This document shows positions 35,063 to 46,169 of a stretch of DNA of 64,000 nucleotides, in pieces. Within the stretch, counting starts at the first letter, position 1. Each line of letters begins with the position of its first letter. Source of the DNA: Rhizobium sp. 32-5/1. GTDB lineage: Bacteria; Pseudomonadota; Alphaproteobacteria; Rhizobiales; Rhizobiaceae. The stretch is from the NCBI RefSeq assembly GCF_029537235.1, contig NZ_CP120638.1, positions 2,718,501 through 2,782,500 of the forward strand, read 5' to 3'. The notes under the pieces are model-generated. The model saw nothing but the letters and a program-made list of their open reading frames with translations, made no database searches and was not told the DNA's origin. A program made the translations under genes and the position numbers.

Positions 35063-38000
35063 TATTCCTTTTCGTAGAAGATGCCGGCGCCGCTGCCGCC
35101 TGTGCCGGTTTCACCGCGCAGCTTTACGCCACGCCCGACATCCAGGTTGATGATTGCCTTGCCGGAGCCTGCCTCGGAGCCCTGCTGCAACTCGATATAG
35201 GTGCGGTCGTTGAGATATTTTCCGGCCCGCACCTGCGCGCCGCCATTCTCGTCGGTGGTGATGTCGAGGTCGTCAACGCCGAGCTTGCTGCGCAGACCGT
35301 CGAGCAGCGAGGTCGACTGTCCCCCGGCGAGTTGGCTGACCGCACTGGCGAGCTGGGCGATTTGCAGCGCCGAAAGGTTGGAGAGCGACCGGTTGAAAAT
35401 CAGCTGCGCCAGGATTTCATCCTGCGGCAGTGCCGGCGAAGAGGCGAAGGTCACGGTCGGATTGTTGGCAAGGCCCGCCACATTGACGGTGATTGTCGTC
35501 GAGCCGGCGGTCGATTTCGCATCAAGGTCAATCGTCGGTACGAGGTCGCCGCCAAAGCCGATGCGGCCGTCGGAGAAATCGAGGCGCTTGCCGAGAATTT
35601 CGAGCCTGCCGCGCCGCATGTCGAAACCGCCGGAGACCTGCGGTGCCGCAGCCGTGCCGCGGATCGTCAGGCTGCCGCCGAGTTCGGCGTTGATGCCGCG
35701 GCCGCGAACGAAGATCTGCGATGGGGCATTGACGGTGAGGTCAAAACCTATGCCGCCCCCGCTTCCGTTGCCGCCGCCCGTGTCCTTCTGGATGTCGCTT
35801 TCCATCTGCCGCACCGCCTTTGGCGCGTTCTTGTGCTGGATGTTGATTTCCGACAGCGAGGCAGGCAGCTTTTCCGGAATGGTAATCGCCGCCTTTTGAA
35901 TGTTCACCGTGCCGCCAAGTATCGGGGTCGCCGTCAAGGAACCCGTGAGCGTCATGTTGCCGTCGAGGTTGGCATTGAACAGGGTGCCGTCGACATAGGT
36001 CGCATTGTTCAGGCGGATCGTCAGGTTGGCTGGGAAGCCGGAGCCAGAGGCAATGCCGATCGTGCCGCTGGCCTCCACCGTGCCGCCGGATGCGAGATTG
36101 CCGGAGAGGCTGGAGATCGTTGCCTGCTTGCCGTCAAGCGCGACGCTGGCCGCAAGATCGGTCACCGCGAGGTTGCGGCGCACATCGACGAGGCGTGCGC
36201 CCGAGGTTGTGATGCTGCCGGTGATCTGCGGCGCGGTGGCTGCACCGTTGATGGAAACATCAACCGCAGCCTCGCCGGTCAACGTAAAGCCCTGCTGCGC
36301 CATCAGCCCGGCAATCAGCGAGAAGGGCACATTGCCGGAGAATTTCATGGCGATCGGCCGGTTGCCGGTAATGCCCACCTGGCCGCCACCGCGGAAGGAT
36401 AGACCGCCGGCCCCGGCGATCGTGCTGTCGAGCGTGACGGCATTGTCCGCAAAGCGCCCTTTGGCGGCAATATCGAGTGTGCCGACGCCGGCGGACCGCG
36501 CTTGCGCGACAGCTGCATTGCTCCATTTCAGGTCGTAGGTGACGACGGGATTGGCCGTCGTGCCGTTGATGTCGACTGTGCCGCTGATCGATCCCTCCGC
36601 GCCGAGCGAGGGCGCGAAAGTGTTGATCAGGCTTGCGGGTAGAGCGTTCAGTTTCGCATTGAGATCCAGAGTATCCCCGGCACTACCGGCAATAACGATC
36701 GAGCCGCCGGATGCCTGGATGGTCAGCTGCTGCAGGCCGACCTTGCCGTTCTCGATCGCAATGACCGTTGGTTTGGTCATCTTCAGCGGTATCTTCCGGG
36801 GCGCGGCGGCGAAGGAGGCGAGGTTGATCGTGGTCTTTCCTCCGCGCTTTGCAGGTCGCCCCGCGCGCTCAAGGGCGATCCGTCATAGGAGCCATCAAGC
36901 GCAAATCCGGTTTTCTTGCCCTCTTGGTCGAACGCAAGCTTGATGTCGCTTGCGCGGTTTGCGCCTTGCGCAATCGTCTCCGCGGTGATGCTGCCGCGGA
37001 TGGACAGGGTTGCAAGATCGGCAATGGCGATATCCGCGGTCGGTTTGACGATCGTGAGATCGCCGCGTTTGATGCCGGAGCCGTTGGCGGCGACGTTCAC
37101 GGAAGTCACGCCATTGACAGTCGCGATCCTGGCGGAGCCGGCAAGGTCGCCCGACGCCTCCTGTCCTGCCATGGCGGCGAGCAGGCCGATATCAGGGAAT
37201 GTGAAATCGATGGCGCCATCCGGTTTGAAATCGGCGGTCAGGTCGATCGCGCCTTTCAGCGTATTCTCGCCGATCCGTGCCTCGATCACAGGGATAGAGG
37301 TTCGACCACCTTCCGAAACAAGGTCCGCATTGACGTCGATCGCCTGGCCGTCCAGCGCGCCGGTGGCAGATATCTTCGCGGAAGGATTGTTTTCGTTGAG
37401 CGTGGCGTCCGCCGTCACAATCAGGTCGCTGAGCGTGCGTCCCGCAAGGGTCGCGCCGCTGGAGGTCACCTCCGCCTTGATGGCGAGCGTGTCAAGCGGC
37501 CCGGAAACATCCGCCTTAAACTCGGCCTTGCCCTGGCCGTCGGCGACCAGCTTGCCGATATCGGGCACAACCCCCGTGAGCGCTGCGGTCAGTACGTTGT
37601 CGGCAAGCGATACCGTGCCGCCGGCCTCTACGGTACCGGATTTCAGCTCCAGGTCGGAAAGTTTGAGATTGCCGTTGGCGCCGGTTTGAAGGTTTCCGGC
37701 AATGGCGATGGTCGTGTCGAATTTCGAGGCCAGACTGTCCGGCAGAACGGCCGGTAGGGCAAAGAGCCGGAAGGCCGTGGCAATTTCGTTCGTCTCGCGG
37801 TTCAGGGTGCCACCGAGCGTGCCGCCAATGCTGGCGCTTTCCAACATCACCGGATCAAAACGGATGGTTTCGGGCGAGAGCGTCACAGTGCCGTCAAGCT
37901 TGACCGGCCCTTTCACCAGGCGATCGACATCGGCACTTTCAAAGGCCGTTGCACCGGTCGAGATCGTTGTCTTAAAGGCGCCGGACATCGTTGCGAGGTT

Positions 38001-39230
38001 GAAGTCGTCGCTCGCTGCGGCAAGCTTGATGGCGTCAATCCGCCCTTGCGGCACGGTCGCCCGTTCGATGTCGGCGGCGACATCGAGGATCGCCGTCTGC
38101 GCGTCGCCGATGACGGAGATATTGGCCGAATTGATCAGCACCTGCGCTTCACCGGCCGCCAGCGGCCAGCGGAAATCGACCGGTGCGTTCTTGCCGGTAA
38201 GGCTCGCCTGCAGATTGTTTTCGCCTTGTTGGCTCACGGTTCCCGATGCGGACAAGGCCAGCGATCCCGTGGACAGATTGCCGCGCTCGATCCGAACAGT
38301 CGAGCCGCCCTCGATGGCTGCAGCCAGGTCGATATCGGTTGTACCCGCAAACAGCGGCCGGAAGGCTGGCGACATCAGCGCCCCGAAGGAGCCTCCGCCC
38401 TGGAGCGACAGGCTGCGCAGGCCATCGCTCGCCAGTTGATGGCGACCATCGAGCTTCAGGATTTCCGTTCCGTCGAGCGCTGCCGTTCCGGATCCCGTCC
38501 AGTCGGAGAGCGGCCCGGTGCCGTTCAGGGCGATCGAGACGGCCGGCTCGTTCGGCAGGCGCAGCAGCTTGGAAAGCACGCCGCCCTTGGGCTCATCAAT
38601 TGCCGCTTCCAACTTCAGTTCGTTGCCGGCCGGGTTGAAAACGAGGTCGAAGGTGGCCTTCGCCTCCGGGTGGTCGCGCTGCGCAATGGTGAATGCCGAC
38701 GCGATGCTTTCATTGGTGGCATCGACCGTGCCCGCCAGCGACAGAAACTGGTCGAGACCAGCGATGTCCTTACCAATGACGATTTCGGGCAGGTCGAGCG
38801 CATCGATCTTCACCTCGAGCGGCAGAGCAAATGTAGAGCGGACCTCTTTTGTCTCGGCGGAAGGAGCGGGCAGGCGCTCGATGCGAAGGGAGCCGGCGGT
38901 GATCCGCGCGGCGTCGAACCTGGTCGAGAAAAGAGCTGTCGGCGACCATTCTACCTCAAGCTCCCGCAGTTCGGCGTAAATGCCCTTGCTGTCGAACAGT
39001 GTCACCGCGGCGGCCGAAAAATTGCCGGTCAGCAGCGCGCTCGGATCGTTGATGCGCACGATCTGGTCGGGCGTGGAGGCATATTTCTCGATCAGGCTCG
39101 CAGTCAGCCGGGCGCCAGGCGCGGTAAAACCCATGAACAGAAACAGCAACACCCCGCCAACGAGAAGGAAACCGAGGCAATAGAGGACGCCACGCAGCGC
39201 AATTTTCAGGAAACGGATCAGGTGATTCAT
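35059..39230 (-). CDS. tamB: Translocation and assembly module subunit TamB, frame broken at 36839-36840
   Basis: An inner-membrane-anchored, periplasm-spanning AsmA/DUF490-type protein that works with TamA in lipid transport and outer-membrane assembly. The N-terminal anchor is at about residues 14-34 (GVLYCLGFLLVGGVLLFLFMG). A long beta-rich repeat body follows and the C-terminal DUF490 region ends in aromatic FYEKEY. As sequenced it is two frames, 39230-36783 and 36780-35059, each ending or starting at the same spot. One extra C (plus strand) at 36839-36840 restores ...QSAEGKTTINLASFAAAPRKIPLKMTKP, giving 1390 residues. The 3' half lacks its own ribosome site. Confidence 0.88.
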
Positions 39231-39323
39231 GTCTTACCCATAGCGCATTTGCGGCGAAATTGCTTCCTGCTCAAAGCCCGGCTTCCCTAGTGGTTCCAGG
39301 ATCGGCGGAAAAAACATCTGACG

Positions 39324-41239
39324 TCAGAAGGACTGGCCGATGCCCGCATAGATCCCGTAGCTCGTGCCACCGGGATAGGGGTTGAGCGGCACGGCAAAGT
39401 CGAGCCGGATCGGGCCGAACGGTGTTGCGTAGCGCAGGCCGATGCCGGCACCAGCGCGGATATCGGAGAAATCAGGCGTGCTGCTGCTGGAGACGGTGCC
39501 AGCATCAATGAAGGGTACGATGCCGATCGTATCCGTTATGCCGATCCGGGCCTCCACCGTCGCGTTGGCATAGGAACGGCCGCCGAGCAGTTCGTTGTTG
39601 CCGTTGCGCGGGCTGATTTCCTGATAGGAATAGCCGCGCACCGTGCCGCCGCCGCCGAGAAAAAGCGGCGTGTCGCGGGAATGTCGGACAGACTGTCGCC
39701 GCCGATGATCGAGCCGACGCCGAGTTTTCCAGCCAGAACGAAACGATTGGCCGCATCGAGCGATTGATAGGCTGCGGCCGATCCTTCAAAGGAACTGAAG
39801 AATGTCTGTCCGTTGATCTCATAGCTCGGCTTGACGCTCAGCGAAGCGCGATAGCCCTCCGTCGCATTCAGCTTGTTGTCGCGGGTGTCGCGGACATATT
39901 CGAGCGGAATGCTGGCGGTCAGATATTCATTTTCGCCGAAAGCGTCCTCGACATCGGCAAAGCTCAGTTCGACACCGCCCGACACGGTATCCACAGGCGA
40001 AAGCTCGAAGGTTGCACCGACGGCACCCGTAAAGATCGTCGCCTTGTAGGCGTCCGGATCGACGATAGAGGCCTTGAGGCTGGCATTGAAGGTCGAAGCC
40101 GGGCCAAAGGCGCCGGGCTTTGCAAAGAGAACAGCGGCAGAATAGTCGAGATCGGCCACGTCGGTCGTCTCGCCGATGCGGTTGACCGCACCCTCGACGC
40201 GCAGCGATTCCGCCTTGCCGAACAGGTTGCGATGGCCCCAGTAGCCCTGGAGGCCGAAACCATCGGTGGTCGAGAATTGGGCGCCGGCGCCGAAATAGCG
40301 GTGCTTGCCCTCGGATACCTCGATCGTCATCGGGATCGTGCCATCCGGCGCCAGTTGTTTGGCCTCGCGGATGGTAATGCTCGAAAACACGCCAAGCTGC
40401 CGCAGTCGCTCCGAGGCCTTCCTCAGGTCTTCGGGCGAATAGGGCTTGCCCGCATTGAGGCGCGAATAGTCCGCGACGAAGCCGGGATCGACTGTTTTCG
40501 TACCTGTGACCTCGACATCGCCGACATTGGCGATCGGGCCGCTCTTCGCTGCGATCACCACATCCACGGTCGAGGTCTTGTGGTCGGCAACGACGCTGCG
40601 TTCGGTCAGTTCGGCGAGCGGTCGACCTTCTTCCTTGAGATCGGCGACGATCTTTTCGCCGGCCTTGATGATCAGGGTTGAATCGGCGCGCGCCCCCGGC
40701 GGCAGGTCGTAGTCAGCCGGGTTGCGGCCGGCCGCATCGCCCTCGAACTGCACGGAGCCAAGCGTGAAAGCTGGCCCCGGCGTCACCGTGATTTCCACGG
40801 GAATGGACGCTCCATCGGGAAACACGGGGTCAGGCGGCAGGTCATCAATGTTCTGGCCGTTGACCCGTACATCGACCGTGCCGCCATAACGGGCTTTTTC
40901 GTAGAGGGCCGCGAGCAGGCGGTCGCGGTCGTCGCGCGCCTTGATGGCAAGGCCGAGATCACCGGAGACCGGCTTGTCCTTATCCTGGAAAAGGCGCGAA
41001 CTGTTTTCCAGCGTCTCGCGTAGTTCTTCATCTTCGCCGCCGCCGTTCAGCGTCAGCGTGTAGTTCACCGGGTCGATGACCTCGGCCGCTTCCTCGTCCT
41101 CGAAAAAGCTCATGCCGAAAATCTTCAACGCATGGGCCTGAGTCGCCGAAAACGGGCCGCACAAAGCCATTGCCGCAACCGCCAGGGCAGTGCCAGCCTT
41201 CCGATACGCAAGACTTGATTTCGGCAGACGCAGACGCAT
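39324..41239 (-). CDS. tamA: Autotransporter assembly complex protein TamA (BamA/Omp85 family), frame broken at 39660-39664
   Basis: An Omp85-type outer-membrane protein with a signal peptide (about residues 1-37, ending QAHA), POTRA domains and a C-terminal 16-strand barrel. The main frame is lost after IPATRRF; the last part restarts as RGYSYQEISPRNGNNELLGG, carrying the conserved VRGY(S/Y) motif and the barrel end (YAGIGQSF, terminal Phe). Restoring one T (A on plus) in the run at 39660-39664 gives ...RFFLGGGGTVRGYSYQ. The start ATG at 41239 (MRLRLPKSSL) is chosen so that the signal peptide begins normally. tamB follows 93 bases downstream. Confidence 0.88.
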
Positions 41240-41418
41240 TCGTTTCCGTATTCCGCTCTTCAGGCTACTCGTGACACCGGCCTGTTGACGGCAGGGGCAC
41301 AATGGCATGTCAAGATTTTCGGTTCGTTAACGATGACACTACACAGCAATCAAGCCCCGATGAAGCATGAAAGGACGATTTTGCGGGAAAGGTCCGGAAT
41401 CCAAACGCAGGTGATACA

Positions 41419-41446
41419 GAAAAACCCCGGATTTCTCCGGGGTTCC
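41419..41446 (-). terminator. Terminator after the glycine-zipper lipoprotein gene
   Basis: On the minus strand, AACCCCGGA and TCCGGGGTT form a nine-pair stem closed by GAAA, followed by TTT. It lies about 75 bases after the stop at 41523. Confidence 0.8.
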
Positions 41447-41522
41447 CTGGAAAGTGCATCATGTCGCCGCTCGCTCCTTGCCGCATAAACGGATTGTCGG
41501 AGCTTACGGGCACATCGGCAGA

Positions 41523-41783
41523 TCAGCCGCGCGGGCAATCGTCGACGTAGCGGCGGCCGTAGCGGTCGCGGTAGTAGCACTGGCCGGGCTGTTCCGAGAC
41601 ATTGCCGATCACGGCACCCGAAACGCCGCCGATCGCTGCACCCACGGCTGCACCACGGACGTCGCCGGTGATTGCCCCGCCGATGATAGCGCCCGATACG
41701 GCGCCGATGCCGGCACCCTTTTCCGTCTGGGTGCAGCTTGCGGCGGCAAGAGCCACCAGAATGAGCGCGATAGTTTTCTTCAT
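41523..41783 (-). CDS. Glycine-zipper lipoprotein
   Basis: An 86-residue protein with a lipoprotein signal: basic MKK, hydrophobic stretch, and lipobox LAAASC, so Cys17 would be lipidated. A Gly/Ala-rich zipper follows (GAGIGAVSGAIIGGAITGD, then VGAAIGGVSGAVIG). The C-terminus, CYYRDRYGRRYVDDCP, has two cysteines that could pair. This is like small Rick_17kDa/OmpA-type surface or YMGG proteins. The ATG at 41783 follows GGAGAG; the longer frame is unsupported. Function unknown. Confidence 0.8.
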   Translation of the reverse strand: MKKTIALILVALAAASCTQTEKGAGIGAVSGAIIGGAITGDVRGAAVGAAIGGVSGAVIGNVSEQPGQCYYRDRYGRRYVDDCPRG

Positions 41784-42206
41784 TTCTCTCTCCAGATGTA
41801 GACGCTGGGCCTCAAAGGACGCGTCGCCGGTTTTTCTTCCAGGATTGAAGACGGACGATGCAGTCCTCCCCCGTTGAACTTGCAACTTCGAAGGATAATG
41901 GGCTGCCCGTGAAAGTCCACAGAAATGCAGCGTAATCCGTCGGGTCGCAAGATAGCGGCATCCATGCTGAATGGAAGCTGAAGGCGCTGTTTCCCAAGGC
42001 ACAGGCTTCGCTGAAAATTTTGATCGAAATTTGAAAGTAAGAGTTGCGGCTCTTCCAAAAAAACAAATGATACCGTCAGCTGCACCGCTCGGGAGGAGTG
42101 AGCTTGCAGCTCTGGCTTGACGTGCTGACGCGGTTTCTCTTGTGGGAACGAGTTGCCTGCCTGGATTCCGCTCTCATGTTGGGACGACCAACCTCGGAGG
42201 AGCGAG
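41784..42206. other. 423-bp intergenic region between lipoprotein gene and coxS
   Basis: A divergent promoter region. I see no gene. The only near-match to a promoter is TGGGAACGAGTTGC at about 42147-42160, which is one base short of sigma54 spacing, so I do not call it. The coxS ribosome site GGAGG lies at its right end. Confidence 0.6.
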
Positions 42207-42695
42207 ATGGCTAAAGTAAAGATGACGGTCAACGGCCGGCAGGTCGGCAGCGAGTGCGACGATCGCACCTTGCTCGTGCATTTCATTCGCGAAAATCTCG
42301 GGCTGACGGGAACCCATGTCGGGTGCGACACGACGCAGTGCGGTGCCTGCGTCGTCCATATGGACGGCCGCTCGGTAAAAAGCTGTTCCATCCTCGCGGT
42401 GCAGGCAGCCGGTTCGGAGATCGTCACGATCGAAGGACTGTCCAGCGGTGGCGAATTGCATCCGGTACAGGCGGCGTTCAAGGCCAATCACGGCCTGCAA
42501 TGCGGTTTCTGCACGCCGGGCATGGTCATGACCAGTGTCGATATCATTCGCCGTCATGGTGCTCAGCTCGACGAAGCCACGGTGCGGGCAGAACTGGAAG
42601 GCAATATCTGTCGGTGCACCGGCTATCACAACATCGTCAAATCCGTGCTTGCCGCCGCCGCAGAAATGGGCAGCGCGAAGGAAGCGGCAGAGTAG
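42207..42695 (+). CDS. coxS: Small 2Fe-2S subunit, form II CO dehydrogenase/xanthine dehydrogenase family
   Basis: A 162-residue iron-sulfur subunit. An N-terminal plant-type ferredoxin domain ([16 protein letters not shown]) and a C-terminal domain ([11 protein letters not shown] ... [12 protein letters not shown]) each hold one [2Fe-2S] cluster. It passes electrons from the molybdenum subunit to the FAD subunit. ATG at 42207, with GGAGG upstream. The gene order S-L-M is that of form II (putative) CO dehydrogenases. Confidence 0.92.
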   Translation: MAKVKMTVNGRQVGSECDDRTLLVHFIRENLGLTGTHVGCDTTQCGACVVHMDGRSVKSCSILAVQAAGSEIVTIEGLSSGGELHPVQAAFKANHGLQCGFCTPGMVMTSVDIIRRHGAQLDEATVRAELEGNICRCTGYHNIVKSVLAAAAEMGSAKEAAE

Positions 42696-42718
42696 GGCGA
42701 GGAAATAGGACTTAGCCG

Positions 42719-42753
42719 ATAGGCAATGGAATCGACAATTTCCGACTGCCTAT
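42719..42753 (+). repeat. Hairpin between coxS and coxL
   Basis: ATAGGCA (42719-42725) pairs with TGCCTAT (42747-42753), and an inner GGAA/TTCC extends the stem. There is no T tract. It may be an RNA processing or stability element tuning coxS against coxL. Confidence 0.45.
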
Positions 42754-42786
42754 TCGCTGGATATTGGATCTCGGGAGGAGATTATC

Positions 42787-45135
42787 ATGGGTCTTGAGGG
42801 CATTGGTGCGCGCGTGGTGCGCAAGGAAGACAAGCGGTTTCTGACCGGCAAGGGCCGTTATACCGACGATATGACGGTTCCGGGCATGAAATATGCCTTC
42901 TTCGTCCGCAGTGCCCATGCGCATGCCAGGATAGTGTCAATCGATACATCAGCGGCGAAGGACATGCCCGGTATCATCGATATTCTCGGCGGCAAGGAAC
43001 TGCAGGCTGATGGCATCGGCAATCTCATCTGCGGCTGGATGATCCATTCCAAGGACGGCTCGCCGATGAAGATGGGCGCGTGGCGACCGCTCGCCCATGA
43101 GACCGTCCGCTACGTCGGCGATGCCATCGCCATCGTCGTTGCCGACAGTCTTGCCGAGGCCCGCGACGCGGCCGAAGCCGTAGTGGTCGAATATGATGTC
43201 CTGCCCGCCGTGACGCAGGCCTCTCGGGCCCTTGAGGCCGGCCAGCCGCAAATTCATCCGGAAGCTTCGAACAATCTCATCTTCGACTGGCAGCTTGGTG
43301 ACGCCGATTCAACCGATGCGGCGGTCGCGCGGGCGGCGCATGTCACCGAAATGAAGATCGTCAACAATCGGCTCTCGCCCAATCCGATGGAGCCGCGCGC
43401 AACACTTGGCATCTATGACGAGGCCGAAGACCATTACACCTGCTACACGACGAGCCAGAACCCGCATGTGGCGCGCCTCGTGATGAGCGCCTTTTACAAT
43501 GTGGCGCCGGAAAACAAGCTGCGCGTCATTGCGCCTGATGTCGGCGGCGGCTTCGGCTCGAAGATCTACATCTATCCGGAAGAGATCGTCTGTCTCTGGG
43601 CGTCGAAGAAAACAGGCGTTCCCGTCAAATGGACCTCCGACCGTACAGAGGCTTTCCTGACCGACGCGCATGGTCGGGATCACGAGACGACGGTGAAGAT
43701 GGCTTTCGATGCCGATCACAGGATCATCGGTCTCAAGGTCGATACGATCGCCAATATCGGTGCTTATATGTCACTGTTCTCGTCGGCGACGCCGACCTAT
43801 CTCTACGCCACCCTGCTGTCGGGCCAATACGATATCCCGGCGATCCACGCCAATGTGCGCGCGGTCTATACCAATACCGCGCCCGTCGATGCTTATCGCG
43901 GGGCAGGGCGTCCGGAAGCGACTTATGTGATGGAACGCACGATGGAGACGGCCGCGCGCGAGCTCGGCATCGCACCGGCGGAACTTCGACGCAAGAACTT
44001 CATTCGCTCTTTCCCGCACCAGACACCGGTCATCATGAATTATGACGCCGGTGATTTCGAGGCGTCGTTGAATGCAGCCCTTGCCGCGTCCGACTATGCC
44101 GGTTTCCCGGCCCGCAAGGCGGAAGCCGCTACCCGCGGCATGAAGCGCGGCATCGGCATGAGCTGTTACATCGAGGCCTGCGGCATCGCGCCGTCGGCGG
44201 CGGTCGGTTCTCTCGGGGCCGGCGTCGGCCTGTGGGAATCGGCTGAGGTGCGGGTCAATGCCGTCGGCACGATCGAGGTGCTGACCGGTTCGCACAGCCA
44301 CGGCCAGGGGCATGAGACGACGTTTGCGCAGCTGATCGCCGATCGCTTCGGCGTGTCGATGGACAGTGTGAACATCGTCCATGGCGATACCGACAAGGTG
44401 CAGATGGGCATGGGCACCTATGGCTCGCGCTCCGGCGCGGTCGGCATGTCGGCCATCGTCAAGGCGCTCGACAAGGTTGAGGCCAAGGCAAAGAAGATCG
44501 CGGCCCATCTGATGGAGGCCGACGAGAGCGACATCGTTATCGAAAACGGCGAACTCAAGGTCGCCGGCACGGACAAGACGCTGCCCTGGTTCCAGGTGGC
44601 GCTTGCCGCCTACACCGCCCATAACCTGCCGTCCGGCATGGAGCCGGGTCTGAAGGAAACCGCCTTCTACGATCCGTCCAACTTCACCTTCCCGGCCGGC
44701 TGCTACATCTGCGAGGTCGAGGTCGATCCGGAAACCGGCAAGACCCAGATCGTCCAGTTCGTGGCCGCCGATGATTTCGGTAACATCATCAATCCGATGA
44801 TCGTCGAGGGGCAGGTGCATGGCGGTATCGCGCAAGGGATCGGCCAGGCGCTTCTCGAGGCTGTTCACTATGATCCGGCCAACGGCCAGCTGATCACCGC
44901 GAGCTACATGGATTATGCCATGCCGCGGGCCGATGACCTGCCGTCCTTCCAGGTCTCGCATCAGACGACGCCCTGTCCCTCCAATCCGCTGGGCATCAAG
45001 GGTTGTGGCGAGGCGGGTGCCATCGGCTCGCCGCCGGCGCTGATCAACGCCATCACCGATGCCATCGGCAACAACGAGCTGAACATGCCGGCCACACCGC
45101 AGAAGGTCTGGCTCGCTGCAAATGCTGCCCACTGA
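42787..45135 (+). CDS. coxL: Large molybdopterin subunit, form II CO dehydrogenase family
   Basis: A 782-residue catalytic subunit of the molybdenum hydroxylase family. The active-site loop reads AYRGAGR at 369-375, the form II signature; form I, the proven CO dehydrogenases, has a Cys loop (AYxCSFR). The molybdenum-site glutamate is Glu742 in GCGEAGAIG. The true substrate of form II enzymes is mostly unknown: some oxidise CO slowly, others probably act on aldehydes or heterocycles. ATG at 42787, after GGGAGG. No coxDEFG maturation genes are nearby. Confidence 0.92.
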   Translation: MGLEGIGARVVRKEDKRFLTGKGRYTDDMTVPGMKYAFFVRSAHAHARIVSIDTSAAKDMPGIIDILGGKELQADGIGNLICGWMIHSKDGSPMKMGAWRPLAHETVRYVGDAIAIVVADSLAEARDAAEAVVVEYDVLPAVTQASRALEAGQPQIHPEASNNLIFDWQLGDADSTDAAVARAAHVTEMKIVNNRLSPNPMEPRATLGIYDEAEDHYTCYTTSQNPHVARLVMSAFYNVAPENKLRVIAPDVGGGFGSKIYIYPEEIVCLWASKKTGVPVKWTSDRTEAFLTDAHGRDHETTVKMAFDADHRIIGLKVDTIANIGAYMSLFSSATPTYLYATLLSGQYDIPAIHANVRAVYTNTAPVDAYRGAGRPEATYVMERTMETAARELGIAPAELRRKNFIRSFPHQTPVIMNYDAGDFEASLNAALAASDYAGFPARKAEAATRGMKRGIGMSCYIEACGIAPSAAVGSLGAGVGLWESAEVRVNAVGTIEVLTGSHSHGQGHETTFAQLIADRFGVSMDSVNIVHGDTDKVQMGMGTYGSRSGAVGMSAIVKALDKVEAKAKKIAAHLMEADESDIVIENGELKVAGTDKTLPWFQVALAAYTAHNLPSGMEPGLKETAFYDPSNFTFPAGCYICEVEVDPETGKTQIVQFVAADDFGNIINPMIVEGQVHGGIAQGIGQALLEAVHYDPANGQLITASYMDYAMPRADDLPSFQVSHQTTPCPSNPLGIKGCGEAGAIGSPPALINAITDAIGNNELNMPATPQKVWLAANAAH

Positions 45136-45151
45136 ACCGGAGGAGAGAGTT

Positions 45152-45946
45152 ATGTACGCAACAAACTATCATCGTGCGTCCTCGGTCCAGGATGCCTTGG
45201 CGCTGAAATCGTCCACGGATGAAACGAAATATCTCTCCGGCGGCATGACGCTGATCGCCACCATGAAACAACGTTTGGCGGCGCCATCCGATCTGGTCGA
45301 TCTGCGCCATGTGGCCGACATGAAGGGCATCACGGTCAGCGGTCGATCGGTCCACCTCGGGGCAGGCACCACGCATTACGACGTGTCCGCCTCGGCAGCC
45401 CTGAAGAGCGTCTGCCCGGCGATTTGCCATCTCGCCAGCCATATTGGCGATCCGCATGTGCGCCACATGGGAACGATCGGCGGTTCGGTCGCCAACAATG
45501 ATCCGGCGGCGGACTATCCGGCTGCTCTTTTGGCGCTCGATGCGGTGATCGTCACTGATCGTCGCCAGATCAGCGCTGCGGAGTTCTTCACCGGCCTGTT
45601 CGAGACCGCCTTAGAAGAGGACGAAATCGTCACGGCCGTCACCTTCGAGGCACCGGAAAAAGCCGGTTACTCCAAGTTCGCCAATCCGGCTTCGCGCTAT
45701 GCCATGACCGGTGTATTCGTGGCGAAAGGCGCCGGTGGCGTTCGGGTGGCAGTCACGGGGGCCGGAGCCGATGGGGTTTTCCGCCATGCCGGGCTGGAGC
45801 AGGCCCTCTCCGCAAACTGGTCGCCCGAGGCGGTCGCAGGCGTTACTGTCGATTCGTCGAACCTGATGGCGGATATCCACGCAAGCGCCGAATATCGGGC
45901 CAATCTGGTGAAGGTCATGGCCAAGCGTGCGGTGGCTGCCGCCTAA
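45152..45946 (+). CDS. coxM: FAD-binding medium subunit, form II CO dehydrogenase family
   Basis: A 264-residue FAD-domain protein of the CoxM/CutM family, with KYLSGGMTLIATMKQ and TIGGSVANNDPAADYPA binding the FAD pyrophosphate. It takes electrons from CoxS and passes them to the acceptor. The ATG at 45152 (MYATNYHRAS) follows GGAGGAGAG; a start at 45122 overlaps coxL and is rejected. Last gene of the coxSLM operon. Confidence 0.92.
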   Translation: MYATNYHRASSVQDALALKSSTDETKYLSGGMTLIATMKQRLAAPSDLVDLRHVADMKGITVSGRSVHLGAGTTHYDVSASAALKSVCPAICHLASHIGDPHVRHMGTIGGSVANNDPAADYPAALLALDAVIVTDRRQISAAEFFTGLFETALEEDEIVTAVTFEAPEKAGYSKFANPASRYAMTGVFVAKGAGGVRVAVTGAGADGVFRHAGLEQALSANWSPEAVAGVTVDSSNLMADIHASAEYRANLVKVMAKRAVAAA

Positions 45947-45975
45947 GAAAAAGCCGCGCCAAAGGAAAAGAATAG

Positions 45976-46000
45976 AAGGACGGGGTCATCCGTCCTTTTT
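45976..46000 (+). terminator. Terminator of the coxSLM operon
   Basis: AAGGACGG and CCGTCCTT with a six-base loop (GGTCAT), followed by T, 30 bases after the coxM stop. Confidence 0.9.
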
Positions 46001-46025
46001 CATGAGATGGGGGCTCACATTCCTG

Positions 46026-46039
46026 TTGATCGATATCGG
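46026..46039 (+). promoter_or_regulatory. Possible FNR/FixK-type box upstream of hemA
   Basis: TTGAT-CGAT-ATCGG has a perfect left half and a partial right half against TTGAT-N4-ATCAA. It lies 130 bases before hemA, a gene controlled by oxygen through such boxes in some rhizobia. Weak. Confidence 0.3.
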
Positions 46040-46169
46040 ATTTTGTAACTATTGTTTGGAATAATTCAAAACTATGGGCCTTTTGCCGCAGGTTGCCCGC
46101 TTTTCCCCTGTTGGGGTTGACGCTGGGCGGCTTTGAATCAAAAAGGACGGCAAGGTTCTGGAGACAAGC

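Noticed and set aside
36783..39230. Two separate genes instead of one tamB
   Set aside because: The second part has no ribosome site, begins mid-domain, and one base restores a continuous AsmA-like protein.
42147..42160. A sigma54 promoter before coxS
   Set aside because: The GG to GC spacing is one base too short for the strict -24/-12 rule.
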